From Actinophytocola sp044466355 (GTDB taxonomy: Bacteria > Actinomycetota > Actinomycetes > Mycobacteriales > Pseudonocardiaceae): a DNA stretch of 64,000 bases. The position numbers and the translations under genes are program-made. The stretch's first letter is position 1; each line of letters opens with the position of its first letter. Under the pieces are notes generated by a model that was not told the origin of the DNA, searched no databases, and saw only the letters and a program-made list of their open reading frames with translations. The stretch is taken from assembly GCF_044466355.1 (NCBI RefSeq), contig NZ_JBITMQ010000001.1:434001-498000 (forward strand). The letters are read 5' to 3'. This document shows, in pieces, positions 24,944 through 33,102 of the stretch.

Positions 24944-25557
24944 GACGCCACCTTCACCGGGCAGTCCCGCCACATCGTGCGAACCACCGCGCCGGTGCGC
25001 AGCACGTACTCGTCGCGCAGCTCCCAGCCCAGCATCTCGTTGATCCGCACCTGCTCCTCGCCCGCGGACGTCTCGAGGTACCCGGGCAGGCCGAGCGCGT
25101 CCGCCCGTGCCTGGCCCGCGCGCAGCAGCGCGTACCCGACGCCGGGCGCGTCGTCCCGCCTGCCCAGCACCGCGTACCAGACGTGCGGCTCCTCGGGCTT
25201 CAGCCGTTCCAGGTCGTTCGAGACCCGCACGAGGCGTGTCACGGCGACCGGCCCGGCGAACACGCACGCGAACGACCGCAGCAGCCAGCCCCACCACGGG
25301 GTGGGCCGTTCACCGTGGGTGTAGGAGATCATCACCCCGTCGAGCCGCTCGCCGCGGACCGCGACGAGCGTGAAGCCCTTCTCCCACCGGCAGATCACCA
25401 GCTCGGCCAGGTACAGCAGCGTCAGCCCGGCCTGCTTGCGCCACCGCGCCACGTCACCCGCCGCCGCCCAGATCGTGCCGTCCCGGTAGGCGTGCGCCAG
25501 CAGCCGCGCCGCCCGCCACGTCTCACGTCCTCGCAGTTCCCGCGTCTCCAGCCGCAT
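24940..25557 (-). CDS. GNAT-like acyltransferase of the ACP cluster
   Basis: The 205-residue protein has a GNAT-like layout: a core strand FTLVAVRGERLDGVMISY, an acetyl-CoA-binding region near APGVGYALLRAGQARADALG and the terminal LETSAGEEQVRINEMLGWELRD. A hydrophobic segment (WWGWLLRSFACVFAGPVAVT) in the middle is longer than in simple GNATs. It may acylate an amine or transfer an acyl group to or from an ACP. ATG 25557 starts 25 bases after the oxygenase stop. Confidence 0.72.
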   Translation of the reverse strand: MRLETRELRGRETWRAARLLAHAYRDGTIWAAAGDVARWRKQAGLTLLYLAELVICRWEKGFTLVAVRGERLDGVMISYTHGERPTPWWGWLLRSFACVFAGPVAVTRLVRVSNDLERLKPEEPHVWYAVLGRRDDAPGVGYALLRAGQARADALGLPGYLETSAGEEQVRINEMLGWELRDEYVLRTGAVVRTMWRDCPVKVAS

Positions 25558-25582
25558 GGCGCACCTCTTCTCAGGCTGTGTT

Positions 25583-26521
25583 TCAGGCGGCGGCCTTGTA
25601 GACCGACTGCATCTTGTGCGAGAACCACTCGCCGACCGTCACCCGTTCCAGCTCGGACTCCGCGCTCGCCTCGGCCAGCGGCCGCATCGGCTCGATCGTG
25701 GCGTCGTGGTTGGGCAGGTAGAAGAACGGGATCGAGATCCGCGACCGCACCGCCGCGTCCGGCGGCGTGACCACACGGTGCACGGTCGACGCCCAGCGGC
25801 CCCCCGTCCAGAACGCCATCAGGTCACCGATGTTGACCACGAAGCTGCCGGGGATCGACGGCACGTCCAGCCACTCGTCGCCGCGCCGCACCTGCAGGCC
25901 GCCCAGCTCGTCCTCGATGTACAGGACGGTCAGGCTGCCCCAGTCGGTGTGCTTCTCCCGCCGCAGCGCCTCGGGGTCGGGCCCCGCGTAGTAGTAGTTC
26001 GCGAGGATCAGCGACACGTGGTTGTCGAACTTGTCGTCGAAGAACCGTTCCGGCAGGCCCAGTGCCAGCGCGAACAGCCGCATGACGTCCGCCGACAGGT
26101 CGGTCATCGCCGCGATGTAGTCGTACCAGGTCGCCCTGAAGTCCTCGTCCGGCCAGATGTTCGCGGCCTTCCACGTCGCGGGGTGCGGCCCGAGCGCGGC
26201 CCGCTCCTCGTCGGAGCGGTCCCCGGTCACGTGCGCGGCGAACGCCTCGTACGGGCCGCCGACCCGACGCAGCCCGGACACGCCGGACCCCTGGTTGAGG
26301 CTGCGGTCCTTCTCCTCCTCGGGGCTGGTGAAGAAGCCCTTCGTGGTCGCGTACATGCGGTTGACCAGCTCGGGCGCCAGCCCGTGGCCGACGATGGTGA
26401 AGAACCCCGACGTCTCGCACGCCCTGCCGATGGTGGCGGCGATGGCCGCCCTGCCCTCCTCGGTGTCCCGGGTGGACAGATCGATGACCGGCACGAACTC
26501 GTCGATCTCTCGTGTGCTCAT
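25583..26521 (-). CDS. 2-oxoglutarate/Fe(II) oxygenase, isopenicillin-N-synthase family
   Basis: The 312-residue enzyme has the N-terminal DIOX_N pattern VPVIDLS and SGFFTIVGHG. The iron ligands are HxD in EKHTDWGSLTVL and a distal His in STVHRV, and the co-substrate-binding RxS is in RSRISIPFFY. The family carries out hydroxylation, desaturation or ring closure using 2-oxoglutarate and oxygen. In this operon it could modify an acyl chain on the carrier protein before reductive release. The start is ATG 26521. Confidence 0.88.
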   Translation of the reverse strand: MSTREIDEFVPVIDLSTRDTEEGRAAIAATIGRACETSGFFTIVGHGLAPELVNRMYATTKGFFTSPEEEKDRSLNQGSGVSGLRRVGGPYEAFAAHVTGDRSDEERAALGPHPATWKAANIWPDEDFRATWYDYIAAMTDLSADVMRLFALALGLPERFFDDKFDNHVSLILANYYYAGPDPEALRREKHTDWGSLTVLYIEDELGGLQVRRGDEWLDVPSIPGSFVVNIGDLMAFWTGGRWASTVHRVVTPPDAAVRSRISIPFFYLPNHDATIEPMRPLAEASAESELERVTVGEWFSHKMQSVYKAAA

Positions 26522-26543
26522 CTCGCGCCCCGTCCGTGGTGTC

Positions 26544-27800
26544 TCAGGCAGCGGCCCGCGGTGCGGCCACCTGGTCCTCGGTCGCGCGGACCGGCAGGTC
26601 CTTCGCGATCTTGCGGATGTTCCTGGCGTTCGCCTCGAGCACGTCGATGGCCGGGATGCCCGCGTTCAGCGGCACCGCCGGGGCCTGCACGGCCTTGTCG
26701 ATGTCGGTCAGCAGCGTCGGCAGGCAGCGGGGGAACAGCGAGCGCACGAAGCTCGCGCGCTGCCACTCGCGGCGCGTGCTGGAGATCGGGTTGCGCCACT
26801 TGACCTCGCCGACGCGGAACCGGTTGGCCCGCACGAGCCCACGACGGAACTCCTTGTACGGCACCAGGTCCAGCCCGAACCGCTCGGCGAGCAGCTCGTT
26901 CGTCACCGGCGTCACCGGGTAGCTGATCGGCCGCGGCGCGGGCGACAGCGCGTTGTTCAGCACGGCCCGCGCGAGCACGTCACCGGCCACCATCGGGTTG
27001 GTGCCGCCGAACTGGTAGGTCCTGCCCTGCTGCACCATGTGCCAGACCATGTTCCAGAACGAGTACTCCATGCCCGGGTCCTTGAACCGGGTCCCCGGCC
27101 CGCCGAGCGCGAACGGCGCCTGGTACACGTTGATCGGCACGCCCGCGCGGTTCATCGTCAGCGACAGGTGCTTCACGACGTACTTCATCTTGCTGTAGCC
27201 GCAGAAGAAGAAGCTGGGCCGGTAGAAGTCGCGCAGCTTCGTGTAGACCTCGCTGCCGACCGAGCCGATCACGTGCAGCGTCTTGTACCTGCGGGTGAGG
27301 CAGAACTCGGCGAGCGTGATCGTCGGCAGGACCTTCTCGCGGCGGTACCGCGCGTACGGGTACTCGTGGGTCGTGCCGCCCGCGGCGTCGATCACGACGT
27401 CCACCTGGGACAGCAACTCCTCGTACGTGGCCTCGTCCTGGCCGAACGACGGGTCGAGGTAGCTGCCCTCCAGCACCACCAGCTTGTCCGACTCGGGCAG
27501 GGCCATCTTGTACTTGCGTGCCTGCCGCGCGATGCGGGCCACGCCCGAGTTCGTCCCCTTCGGACGGACGAGTGCGTACACCTTCTCGACCCGCTCGTCG
27601 TCGAGCAGGTCGTGCAGGAAGTGAATGCCGACGAACCCGTTGCCGCCCAGCAGGAGCACGGTCTTGCGCTCGTCGTCGGCACGACGGGGCAGCGCACGGG
27701 AGACGATGGCCGGGTCGGCCGAGTAGCGGAGGGACAACAGTCGGGGCCGTCCGGTGAGTAACGCGAGCCGGTCGCTGTTGTGCCGCAGGGTGATTCGCAT
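26544..27800 (-). CDS. Thioester-reductase-like extended SDR
   Basis: The 418-residue protein has the NAD(P)-binding motif LLLGGNGFVGIHFL at about 49-62, then DDERVEKVYALVR, DVVIDAAGGTTHEY, the serine of HVIGSVGSEVY and the catalytic pair in CGYSKMKYVVKHL (YxxxK). The layout is that of thioester-reductase/male-sterility SDRs that release carrier-bound acyl groups as aldehydes. Between the ligase and the oxygenase genes, it is likely the reductive-release step. A different SDR reaction such as epimerisation cannot be excluded. Confidence 0.8.
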   Translation of the reverse strand: MRITLRHNSDRLALLTGRPRLLSLRYSADPAIVSRALPRRADDERKTVLLLGGNGFVGIHFLHDLLDDERVEKVYALVRPKGTNSGVARIARQARKYKMALPESDKLVVLEGSYLDPSFGQDEATYEELLSQVDVVIDAAGGTTHEYPYARYRREKVLPTITLAEFCLTRRYKTLHVIGSVGSEVYTKLRDFYRPSFFFCGYSKMKYVVKHLSLTMNRAGVPINVYQAPFALGGPGTRFKDPGMEYSFWNMVWHMVQQGRTYQFGGTNPMVAGDVLARAVLNNALSPAPRPISYPVTPVTNELLAERFGLDLVPYKEFRRGLVRANRFRVGEVKWRNPISSTRREWQRASFVRSLFPRCLPTLLTDIDKAVQAPAVPLNAGIPAIDVLEANARNIRKIAKDLPVRATEDQVAAPRAAA

Positions 27801-27840
27801 GAGGTACCGCCTGTTTCGTGAGGGTGGTCGGTGGGTGCCG

Positions 27841-29397
27841 CTATGCCACGCGGCGGTCGAGGTGCTGCCAGAACCGTTCCCGCAGCTCGCGCCGCAGGAT
27901 CTTGCCGCTGGGGTTGCGTGGCAACGAGTCGGTCAGCTCGAAGCCGGACGGGATCTTGAAGTCGGCGATGCGGCCGCGGAGGAACGCGACGAGCTGGCGG
28001 GTGGTCACGGTCTCGCCCTGCTTCGGCACCACGAAGCAGTGCACGACCTCGCCCCAGTGCTCGTGCGGCACACCGACCGCGGCGGCCTCCAGCACGGCGG
28101 GGTGCGCGGACACGGCGTTCTCGATCTCCGCGGGGTAGACGTTCTCGCCCGCGACGATGATGGTGTCCTTGATGCGGTCGCGGATGAACAGGAACCCGTC
28201 GTCGTCGAGGCGGCCCGCGTCGCCGGTGTGCAGCCAGCCGTCGGCCAGCGTCGCGGCGGTCGCGTCCGGCAGGCCCCAGTACCCGAGCATCGCGGCCGGG
28301 GTGCGCAGCCACACCTCGCCGACCTGCCCGGCGGGCACCGGATCGCCGTCGGCGTCGACGATCCTGACGTCCACACCCGGGTAGGGCCGCCCGGCCGCCT
28401 GCATGCGCGGCCCGCCGGGCACGTGCTCGGACGGCGGCAGGCACACGGCCGTGTTCCCGCTCTCGGTCAGGCCGTAGATCTGGGCGAAGTCGCAGTCGAA
28501 CGTCTCGATGCACCGTTCGAGCAGCGCTTCGGAGATGGGTGAGCCGCCGTAGACGATCTTGCGCAGCGACGCGAAGTCCGTGCGGCGCGGCCGGGGCGGG
28601 GCGAGCATCATCTGCATCTGCGCGGGCACCATGCACGCGGTGGTGACGCCGAGCTCCCGGATCCGCCGCACGGCCTGGTGCCCGGCGAACACCGGCACCG
28701 ACACCATCGTGACACCCGCGCTGAACCCCTGGATCGACCACCACAGGCCGCCGATGTGGAAGCCGGGGATGCCGATGAGGCTCACGTCGCCGGCCCGCCA
28801 GTCGATCCAGTCCAGCCCGGCCGACACCAGCGCGTCCTTCACGGCGAAGAAGCTGCGGTGCGCCAGCACCACGCCCTTCGGGTTGCCGGTCGTGCCGCTC
28901 GTGTAGACCTGCGCGATCGGCGCCTCCTCACCGAACGCGGGGGCGAGATCGGTGTCGTCGGTGCCGCGCCAGTCCGCGAGCGCGGGGATCGGCACGATGC
29001 GCCGCAGCCGGGGCAGGTCGGCCTTGAGCTTCGCGGTGACGTCCAGAAAGTCGTCGTCGGCGAACAGGAGGGTGGCGCCGGAGTCGAGGAGGATGTGGTG
29101 GATCTCGGCGGGGGTGAGCCGCCAGTTGATCGGCACCAGCACCGCGCCCGCCTTCGCGGCGGCGACGAGGATGTCGTAGTACTGCTCGGACTCCTTGCCG
29201 AGGTACGCGATCCGGTCCCCGGCCTCCACACCGGACCGGTGCATGGCGTTGGCGGTCCTGGTGCTGGAGCGGTGCAGGCCGCCGTAGGTGACCATGCGGT
29301 CCTCGCAGATCACGGCGACGTGGCCGGGCCGCTCCCGCGCGCGGTAGGCGATCACGTCGTGCACCGTGCGCAGGTGCGGCACGTGCGTGCCGGTCAC
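27841..29397 (-). CDS. Acyl-activating (AMP-forming) ligase of the ACP cluster
   Basis: The 518-residue ANL enzyme contains QVYTSGTTGNPKGVVLAH (P-loop), YGLTESGNT, WLHTGDAG, DRIKDTIIVAGENVYPAEIE and the C-terminal lysine in NPSGKILRRELRE. Its GTG 29397 overlaps the ACP stop by four bases (GTGA), so the two are translationally coupled and the ligase probably loads an acid onto that ACP, or makes acyl-CoA that feeds it. The acid is unknown; the active-site segment offers no strong clue. Confidence 0.88.
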   Translation of the reverse strand: MTGTHVPHLRTVHDVIAYRARERPGHVAVICEDRMVTYGGLHRSSTRTANAMHRSGVEAGDRIAYLGKESEQYYDILVAAAKAGAVLVPINWRLTPAEIHHILLDSGATLLFADDDFLDVTAKLKADLPRLRRIVPIPALADWRGTDDTDLAPAFGEEAPIAQVYTSGTTGNPKGVVLAHRSFFAVKDALVSAGLDWIDWRAGDVSLIGIPGFHIGGLWWSIQGFSAGVTMVSVPVFAGHQAVRRIRELGVTTACMVPAQMQMMLAPPRPRRTDFASLRKIVYGGSPISEALLERCIETFDCDFAQIYGLTESGNTAVCLPPSEHVPGGPRMQAAGRPYPGVDVRIVDADGDPVPAGQVGEVWLRTPAAMLGYWGLPDATAATLADGWLHTGDAGRLDDDGFLFIRDRIKDTIIVAGENVYPAEIENAVSAHPAVLEAAAVGVPHEHWGEVVHCFVVPKQGETVTTRQLVAFLRGRIADFKIPSGFELTDSLPRNPSGKILRRELRERFWQHLDRRVA

Positions 29398-29630
29398 GCG
29401 GCCACCTCCCGCACGTAGTCCAGGATCGCCGCCTCGGACACCAGGTCCGGGATGACGTTCGGGTCGACCTCGACGCCGAACTCCTGCTCGAGCGCCAGCG
29501 CGAGCTGCACCTGGCACAGCGAGCTCCAGCCCGGCACCGTCTCGGGCGACAGCCGGGCAGGCAGCTCACCAGGCGACATCGACAACACCGACGCGATCAC
29601 GTCGCGTACACGCCCCTCTAACATGTGCAT
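29394..29630 (-). CDS. Acyl carrier protein (first of the cluster)
   Basis: The roughly 78-residue protein is an ACP: VRDVIASVLSMSPGELPA, then the phosphopantetheine serine in PGWSSLCQVQLALALEQEFG and an acidic third helix. ATG 29630 and ATG 29624 are both in frame; GGA six bases before the second favours the shorter form, so the start is uncertain by two codons. It is the first gene of the eight-gene leftward cluster and pairs with the ligase that overlaps its stop. Confidence 0.82.
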   Translation of the reverse strand: MHMLEGRVRDVIASVLSMSPGELPARLSPETVPGWSSLCQVQLALALEQEFGVEVDPNVIPDLVSEAAILDYVREVAA

Positions 29631-29653
29631 TCCATTCACTGGCGCGAATTCGA

Positions 29654-29666
29654 ACAACACCGTTGT
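29654..29666. promoter_or_regulatory. Inverted repeat between the ACP cluster and the P450 gene
   Basis: ACAAC-3-GTTGT is centred in the 156-base divergent interval, 24 bases upstream of the ACP start. It is placed where an operator could control the leftward biosynthetic transcript. The arms are only five bases, so chance is possible. Confidence 0.3.
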
Positions 29667-29750
29667 CCGTGGAGTAAACATGGCCGAAACCACTGCCCGG
29701 TAACTGCGCCGGGCGCGGTTGCGCCGCGCTCGCACCGAGGTTGGAACGCC

Positions 29751-29780
29751 TTGTGACGCACCGAAAACCGACCGTATAAC
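29751..29780 (+). promoter_or_regulatory. Promoter of the P450 gene, implying a leaderless mRNA
   Basis: TTGTGA (29751-29756) and TATAAC (29775-29780) are separated by 18 bases. The -10 box ends six bases before the ATG at 29787, so transcription would begin at or next to the start codon and there is no Shine-Dalgarno sequence. Leaderless mRNAs are common in actinobacteria. Confidence 0.55.
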
Positions 29781-29786
29781 TCGGAT

Positions 29787-31094
29787 ATGGCGACGCTCGA
29801 GTCGACGCAGGTCATCGCACTTCCGCCCGGCTCACGGATGCCGGCGCCGCTCCAGACCGCGTTGTTCATGACGGTCCGGCCGCATCTGCTGCGCCGTTTC
29901 CGGCGTCGTCACGGGGACGTGTTCACGCTGCGGCTGCTCGGCGGGAAGACGGTGGTCACCGTGTGCCGTCCCGAGCACATCCGCGAGGTGTTCGCCGGCA
30001 CGCCCGCGGTCTTCCACGCCGGTGAGGGCAACGAGATCCTCCGGCCGGTGATGGGCCCGCACTCGGTGATGATCACCGACGAGGACGAGCACCTGCGGGT
30101 CCGCAAGCTGCTGATGCCCGCGTTCAACGGCGCCGCGTTGCGCGGCTACGGCGCCATGATGACCGAACTGGCCGTCCGCAACGTCGACTCCTGGCCGCTC
30201 GGGCGTCCGTTCGGCGTGCACGAGGCCATGAACGACGTGACGCTGGAGATCATCCTGCGGGTGGTGTTCGGCATGTCCGACGGGCCTCGGCTCACGGCGT
30301 TGCGGCCGCGGATCCGGACGTTGACGAACATCGGGCCGATCACGGCGCTCGGGTGGAGCTACCCGGCGCTCGCGACCCTGCCGCCGTGGCGGAGCGGCGC
30401 CGGCAACCTGCGCGAGGTGGACCGGCTGCTGTACGCGGAGATCGCCGAGCGGCGGGCCGCTCCGGACGTGGCGTCCCGGGGTGACGTGCTGTCCCGGCTG
30501 CTGAGCGTGCCGGGCACGGACCTGACCGACGCGGAGCTGCGCGACCAGATGATCACGCTGCTGCTGGCCGGTCACGAGACGACGGCCACCGCCCTCGCCT
30601 GGTCGTTCCACGACCTGTCCCGCGACCCGGACGTGCTGCGCAGGGCCCAGGCCGCGGCGGACGCCGACGACGGGGACTACCTCGAGGCGGTCGCGAAGGA
30701 GGCGCTGCGGCGCCACCCGATCATCCAGAACGTGCCACGTGTCCTCACCGAACCGACGCACATCGCGGGCTACCGGCTCCCGGCGGGCACGATCGTCGCG
30801 GCCAACACCACACTCGCCCACGAGGACCCGGCCTTCCACGACGCACCGGGGGAGTTCCGGCCGGAACGCTTCCTGGGCAAGCCGTTGCCGTTGGGCACGT
30901 GGATCCCGTTCGGCGGCGGCGTCCGGCGCTGTCTCGGAGCCGGGTTCTCCCTGAAGGAGATGGCGGCCACGCTGCGCGCGGCCCTGAGCCGCTACGACAT
31001 CCGCCCGGCCCGCGAGGCCCCGGAGTTCGCCAAGCCACGCAACATCACGCTGATCCCGAGCCGCGGCGCCCGCATCGTCGCCACCCCTCGCTGA
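29787..31094 (+). CDS. Cytochrome P450
   Basis: The 435-residue enzyme has the I-helix oxygen motif LLAGHETTATAL, the K-helix ExxR in KEALRRHP, the FRPERF segment and the heme loop IPFGGGVRRCLGAGFSL with the axial Cys. A monooxygenase fed by ferredoxin is expected; no redox partner gene is adjacent. It diverges from the ACP-ligase operon and may hydroxylate the product or an acyl precursor of that pathway. The start is ATG 29787, probably leaderless. Confidence 0.92.
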   Translation: MATLESTQVIALPPGSRMPAPLQTALFMTVRPHLLRRFRRRHGDVFTLRLLGGKTVVTVCRPEHIREVFAGTPAVFHAGEGNEILRPVMGPHSVMITDEDEHLRVRKLLMPAFNGAALRGYGAMMTELAVRNVDSWPLGRPFGVHEAMNDVTLEIILRVVFGMSDGPRLTALRPRIRTLTNIGPITALGWSYPALATLPPWRSGAGNLREVDRLLYAEIAERRAAPDVASRGDVLSRLLSVPGTDLTDAELRDQMITLLLAGHETTATALAWSFHDLSRDPDVLRRAQAAADADDGDYLEAVAKEALRRHPIIQNVPRVLTEPTHIAGYRLPAGTIVAANTTLAHEDPAFHDAPGEFRPERFLGKPLPLGTWIPFGGGVRRCLGAGFSLKEMAATLRAALSRYDIRPAREAPEFAKPRNITLIPSRGARIVATPR

Positions 31095-31129
31095 CGCGCC
31101 TCTCGTGGCCGAGCTTGATCATCGGTGGA

Positions 31130-31166
31130 TTCGTGACGTTCGGTGTCCCGACAGCGTCTTTCAGGG
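31130..31166. repeat. Degenerate copy of the 63351 hairpin repeat
   Basis: This 37-base segment matches the right part of the repeat at 63351-63399 at most positions (TTCG.GACGTT..GTGTCCCGA.AGCGTCTTTCAGG pattern). It lies between the convergent P450 and DinB-like genes and overlaps the DinB-like stop codon. The left arm is missing, so it would not form the full hairpin. Confidence 0.6.
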
Positions 31167-31730
31167 CATGGGCCGGTGGTCGGGTTGCCAGCCTGCCGGT
31201 GGGTCCTCGCCGGTCCGGCCGTCCACGGCCTCCCGGATCAGGTCCGCGTGGCCGGTGTGCCGCCCGTACTCCTCGATCAGGTCGCACACCAGCCGCCGCA
31301 GGCTGGCGTGGTTGCCGTCGTCGTCGTGGGTGTGCACCTGCTGGTCCAGCCCACCGGCGGCCAGGGCGGTGGCGAGCTTCGCGCGGGACCGTTCGACCGC
31401 CTCGTCCCAGTACGCGTACAGCTGCTCCGGTGAGTCCTCGGCCGCCGACGTGAACGGCCAGTCCTGGTCCTGCCACTCCTCCCACGGTGCCCACGGGCCC
31501 GCGTGCGGCCCACCCGACATCTTCCAGGTGAACATGTAGTCCTCGACCACGGCCAGGTGCTTCAGCAACCCGCCGAGGGTGAGGCTGGAGGCGCCGACGC
31601 GCGCGGCGAGACCGGCCGCGTCCAGGCCATCGGCCTTCCAGCGGAACGTCGCGCGCAGGCGGTCCAGCGCGCCGAGCAGGTGCTCGGCCTCGGTGCCGGC
31701 GAGCGGCGGCTCCCACGGTGTGTCGTTCAT
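31161..31730 (-). CDS. DinB-superfamily/DUF664 protein
   Basis: The 189-residue protein has the four-helix-bundle pattern of DinB/YfiT-like enzymes: LTLGGLLKHLAVVEDYMF carries the first His, and the second helix pair has LRRLVCDLIEEYGRHTGHADLIRE with His residues suited to a metal site. Actinobacterial members include mycothiol-dependent enzymes, and mshC in this window shows mycothiol is made. The substrate is unknown. ATG 31730 is used; GTG nine bases upstream is an alternative. Confidence 0.82.
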   Translation of the reverse strand: MNDTPWEPPLAGTEAEHLLGALDRLRATFRWKADGLDAAGLAARVGASSLTLGGLLKHLAVVEDYMFTWKMSGGPHAGPWAPWEEWQDQDWPFTSAAEDSPEQLYAYWDEAVERSRAKLATALAAGGLDQQVHTHDDDGNHASLRRLVCDLIEEYGRHTGHADLIREAVDGRTGEDPPAGWQPDHRPMP

Positions 31731-31815
31731 GGCGGACACAGTAGGCCTTCGAGGTGCGACGACGCCGACCGAGGACGGGACGGACCGCCCGCGCCCGAGG
31801 GCGCGGGCGGCAGGG

Positions 31816-33072
31816 TCACGTGACCGTGCACGGGTTCCCGTTGAGGGTGAACGACGTCGGCTCGCCGGTGTTGCCGGTGTGCGTGGCCTGCAGGCCGATG
31901 CCCACCGACGCCGACGGGGCGATCGTCGAGTTGTAGCTCATCGGCCGCGCCGTGACCTGGCCGCTCGCCGGGCTGAACGTCGCGTTCCAGCCGGACGTGA
32001 TGGTCTGCCCGCCAGGCAGCGTGAACGCCAGCGACCAGTTGTCGACCGGCGCGGTGCCGGTGTTCGTGACGGTGATCGCCGCGGTCAGGCCGGTGTTCCA
32101 CGCGTTCACCGCGTAGTCCACGCGGCACGGCCCGGGCGGCGGTGGCGGTTCGGTGCTGCCACCGGTGATGCCGAAGAACGCGAGCGCCATCGCGGCCATC
32201 CCGTTCATCGGCAGGTTGTGCCCGGCGCCCTGCAGGCTGATCGCCTCGACCGGCGCCGTCGTGCCCGTGCCGCCGTACCGGGTGCGGGTCCAGCCTGCCT
32301 GCGGGCTGTCGGTGTACGCCGGGGTCTGGCTCACGCCGAGCACGTTGGTCCACTGTTTGACCTGTTCGCCGAAGTTCGGGTAGCGCAGTGTCGAGTCCTC
32401 GGTGCCGTGCCAGATCTGCATGCGTGGCCGCGTGCCGGCGTAGCCGGGGTGGGCGCCGCGGACCAGGTCGCCCCACTGCTGCGCGGTCCTGGTGATCCGG
32501 CCGTTGGCGCACTCGCTGTTCCACGTGTTCGGCGGTGTGGTGGCGAAGCACCCGAACGGCACACCCATGAACGCCGCGCCCGCACTGAACACGTCGGGGT
32601 AGTCGCCGAGCAGGACGTTCGTCATCATCGCCCCGGACGACGCGCCGGTCACGAAGACGCGCGCCGGGTCGCTGCCGTACCGCTGCTGGACGTGGGTCAC
32701 CATCGACACGATGCCGACCGGGTCGCTGCCGCCGCCTCTGCGCAGCGCTTCCTGGCTCCACACGTCGAAGCACTGACCGCTGCGGGTCGCCGACGGGTAG
32801 ATCACGATGAACTTGTGCTGGTCCGCGAGCCGCGCGAACTCGGTGCCACTGTGAAAAGCGGGACCGGAGCCGGTGCAGTAGTGGACCGCGACCACGACGG
32901 CGGGCCGGGTGCCGATGTCGTCGGGCACGTAGAGGTGCATCCGCAGGTTGCTCGGGTTGGTGCCGAAGTTCGTGACTTCGACCAGGCTCGCCGCCGACGC
33001 GTGCGCCGGTGCGCCCAGCAGCGCCACCGCCAGCAGCAGGGCGACTCCGAGCCTGCTCAGGATCCTTCTCAC
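31816..33072 (-). CDS. Secreted polyhydroxybutyrate-depolymerase/acetyl-esterase-like protein with CBM2
   Basis: The 418-residue protein starts at GTG 33072 after GAGGAG and has a Sec signal peptide (LGVALLLAVALLGAPAHA). The alpha/beta-hydrolase domain shows the nucleophile elbow VTGASSGAMMTN (GxSxG), a later acidic segment near WHGTEDSTLRY and the His in LQGAGHNLPM. A PPPPPG linker leads to a C-terminal CBM2 cellulose/xylan-binding module (NAWNTGLTAAITVTN, WNATFSPASGQ). The architecture fits a CE1-type acetylxylan or feruloyl esterase acting on plant polymer outside the cell. Confidence 0.88.
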   Translation of the reverse strand: MRRILSRLGVALLLAVALLGAPAHASAASLVEVTNFGTNPSNLRMHLYVPDDIGTRPAVVVAVHYCTGSGPAFHSGTEFARLADQHKFIVIYPSATRSGQCFDVWSQEALRRGGGSDPVGIVSMVTHVQQRYGSDPARVFVTGASSGAMMTNVLLGDYPDVFSAGAAFMGVPFGCFATTPPNTWNSECANGRITRTAQQWGDLVRGAHPGYAGTRPRMQIWHGTEDSTLRYPNFGEQVKQWTNVLGVSQTPAYTDSPQAGWTRTRYGGTGTTAPVEAISLQGAGHNLPMNGMAAMALAFFGITGGSTEPPPPPGPCRVDYAVNAWNTGLTAAITVTNTGTAPVDNWSLAFTLPGGQTITSGWNATFSPASGQVTARPMSYNSTIAPSASVGIGLQATHTGNTGEPTSFTLNGNPCTVT

Positions 33073-33102
33073 GGGAACTCCTCGGAGAACGAAAGGATTG
33101 TC

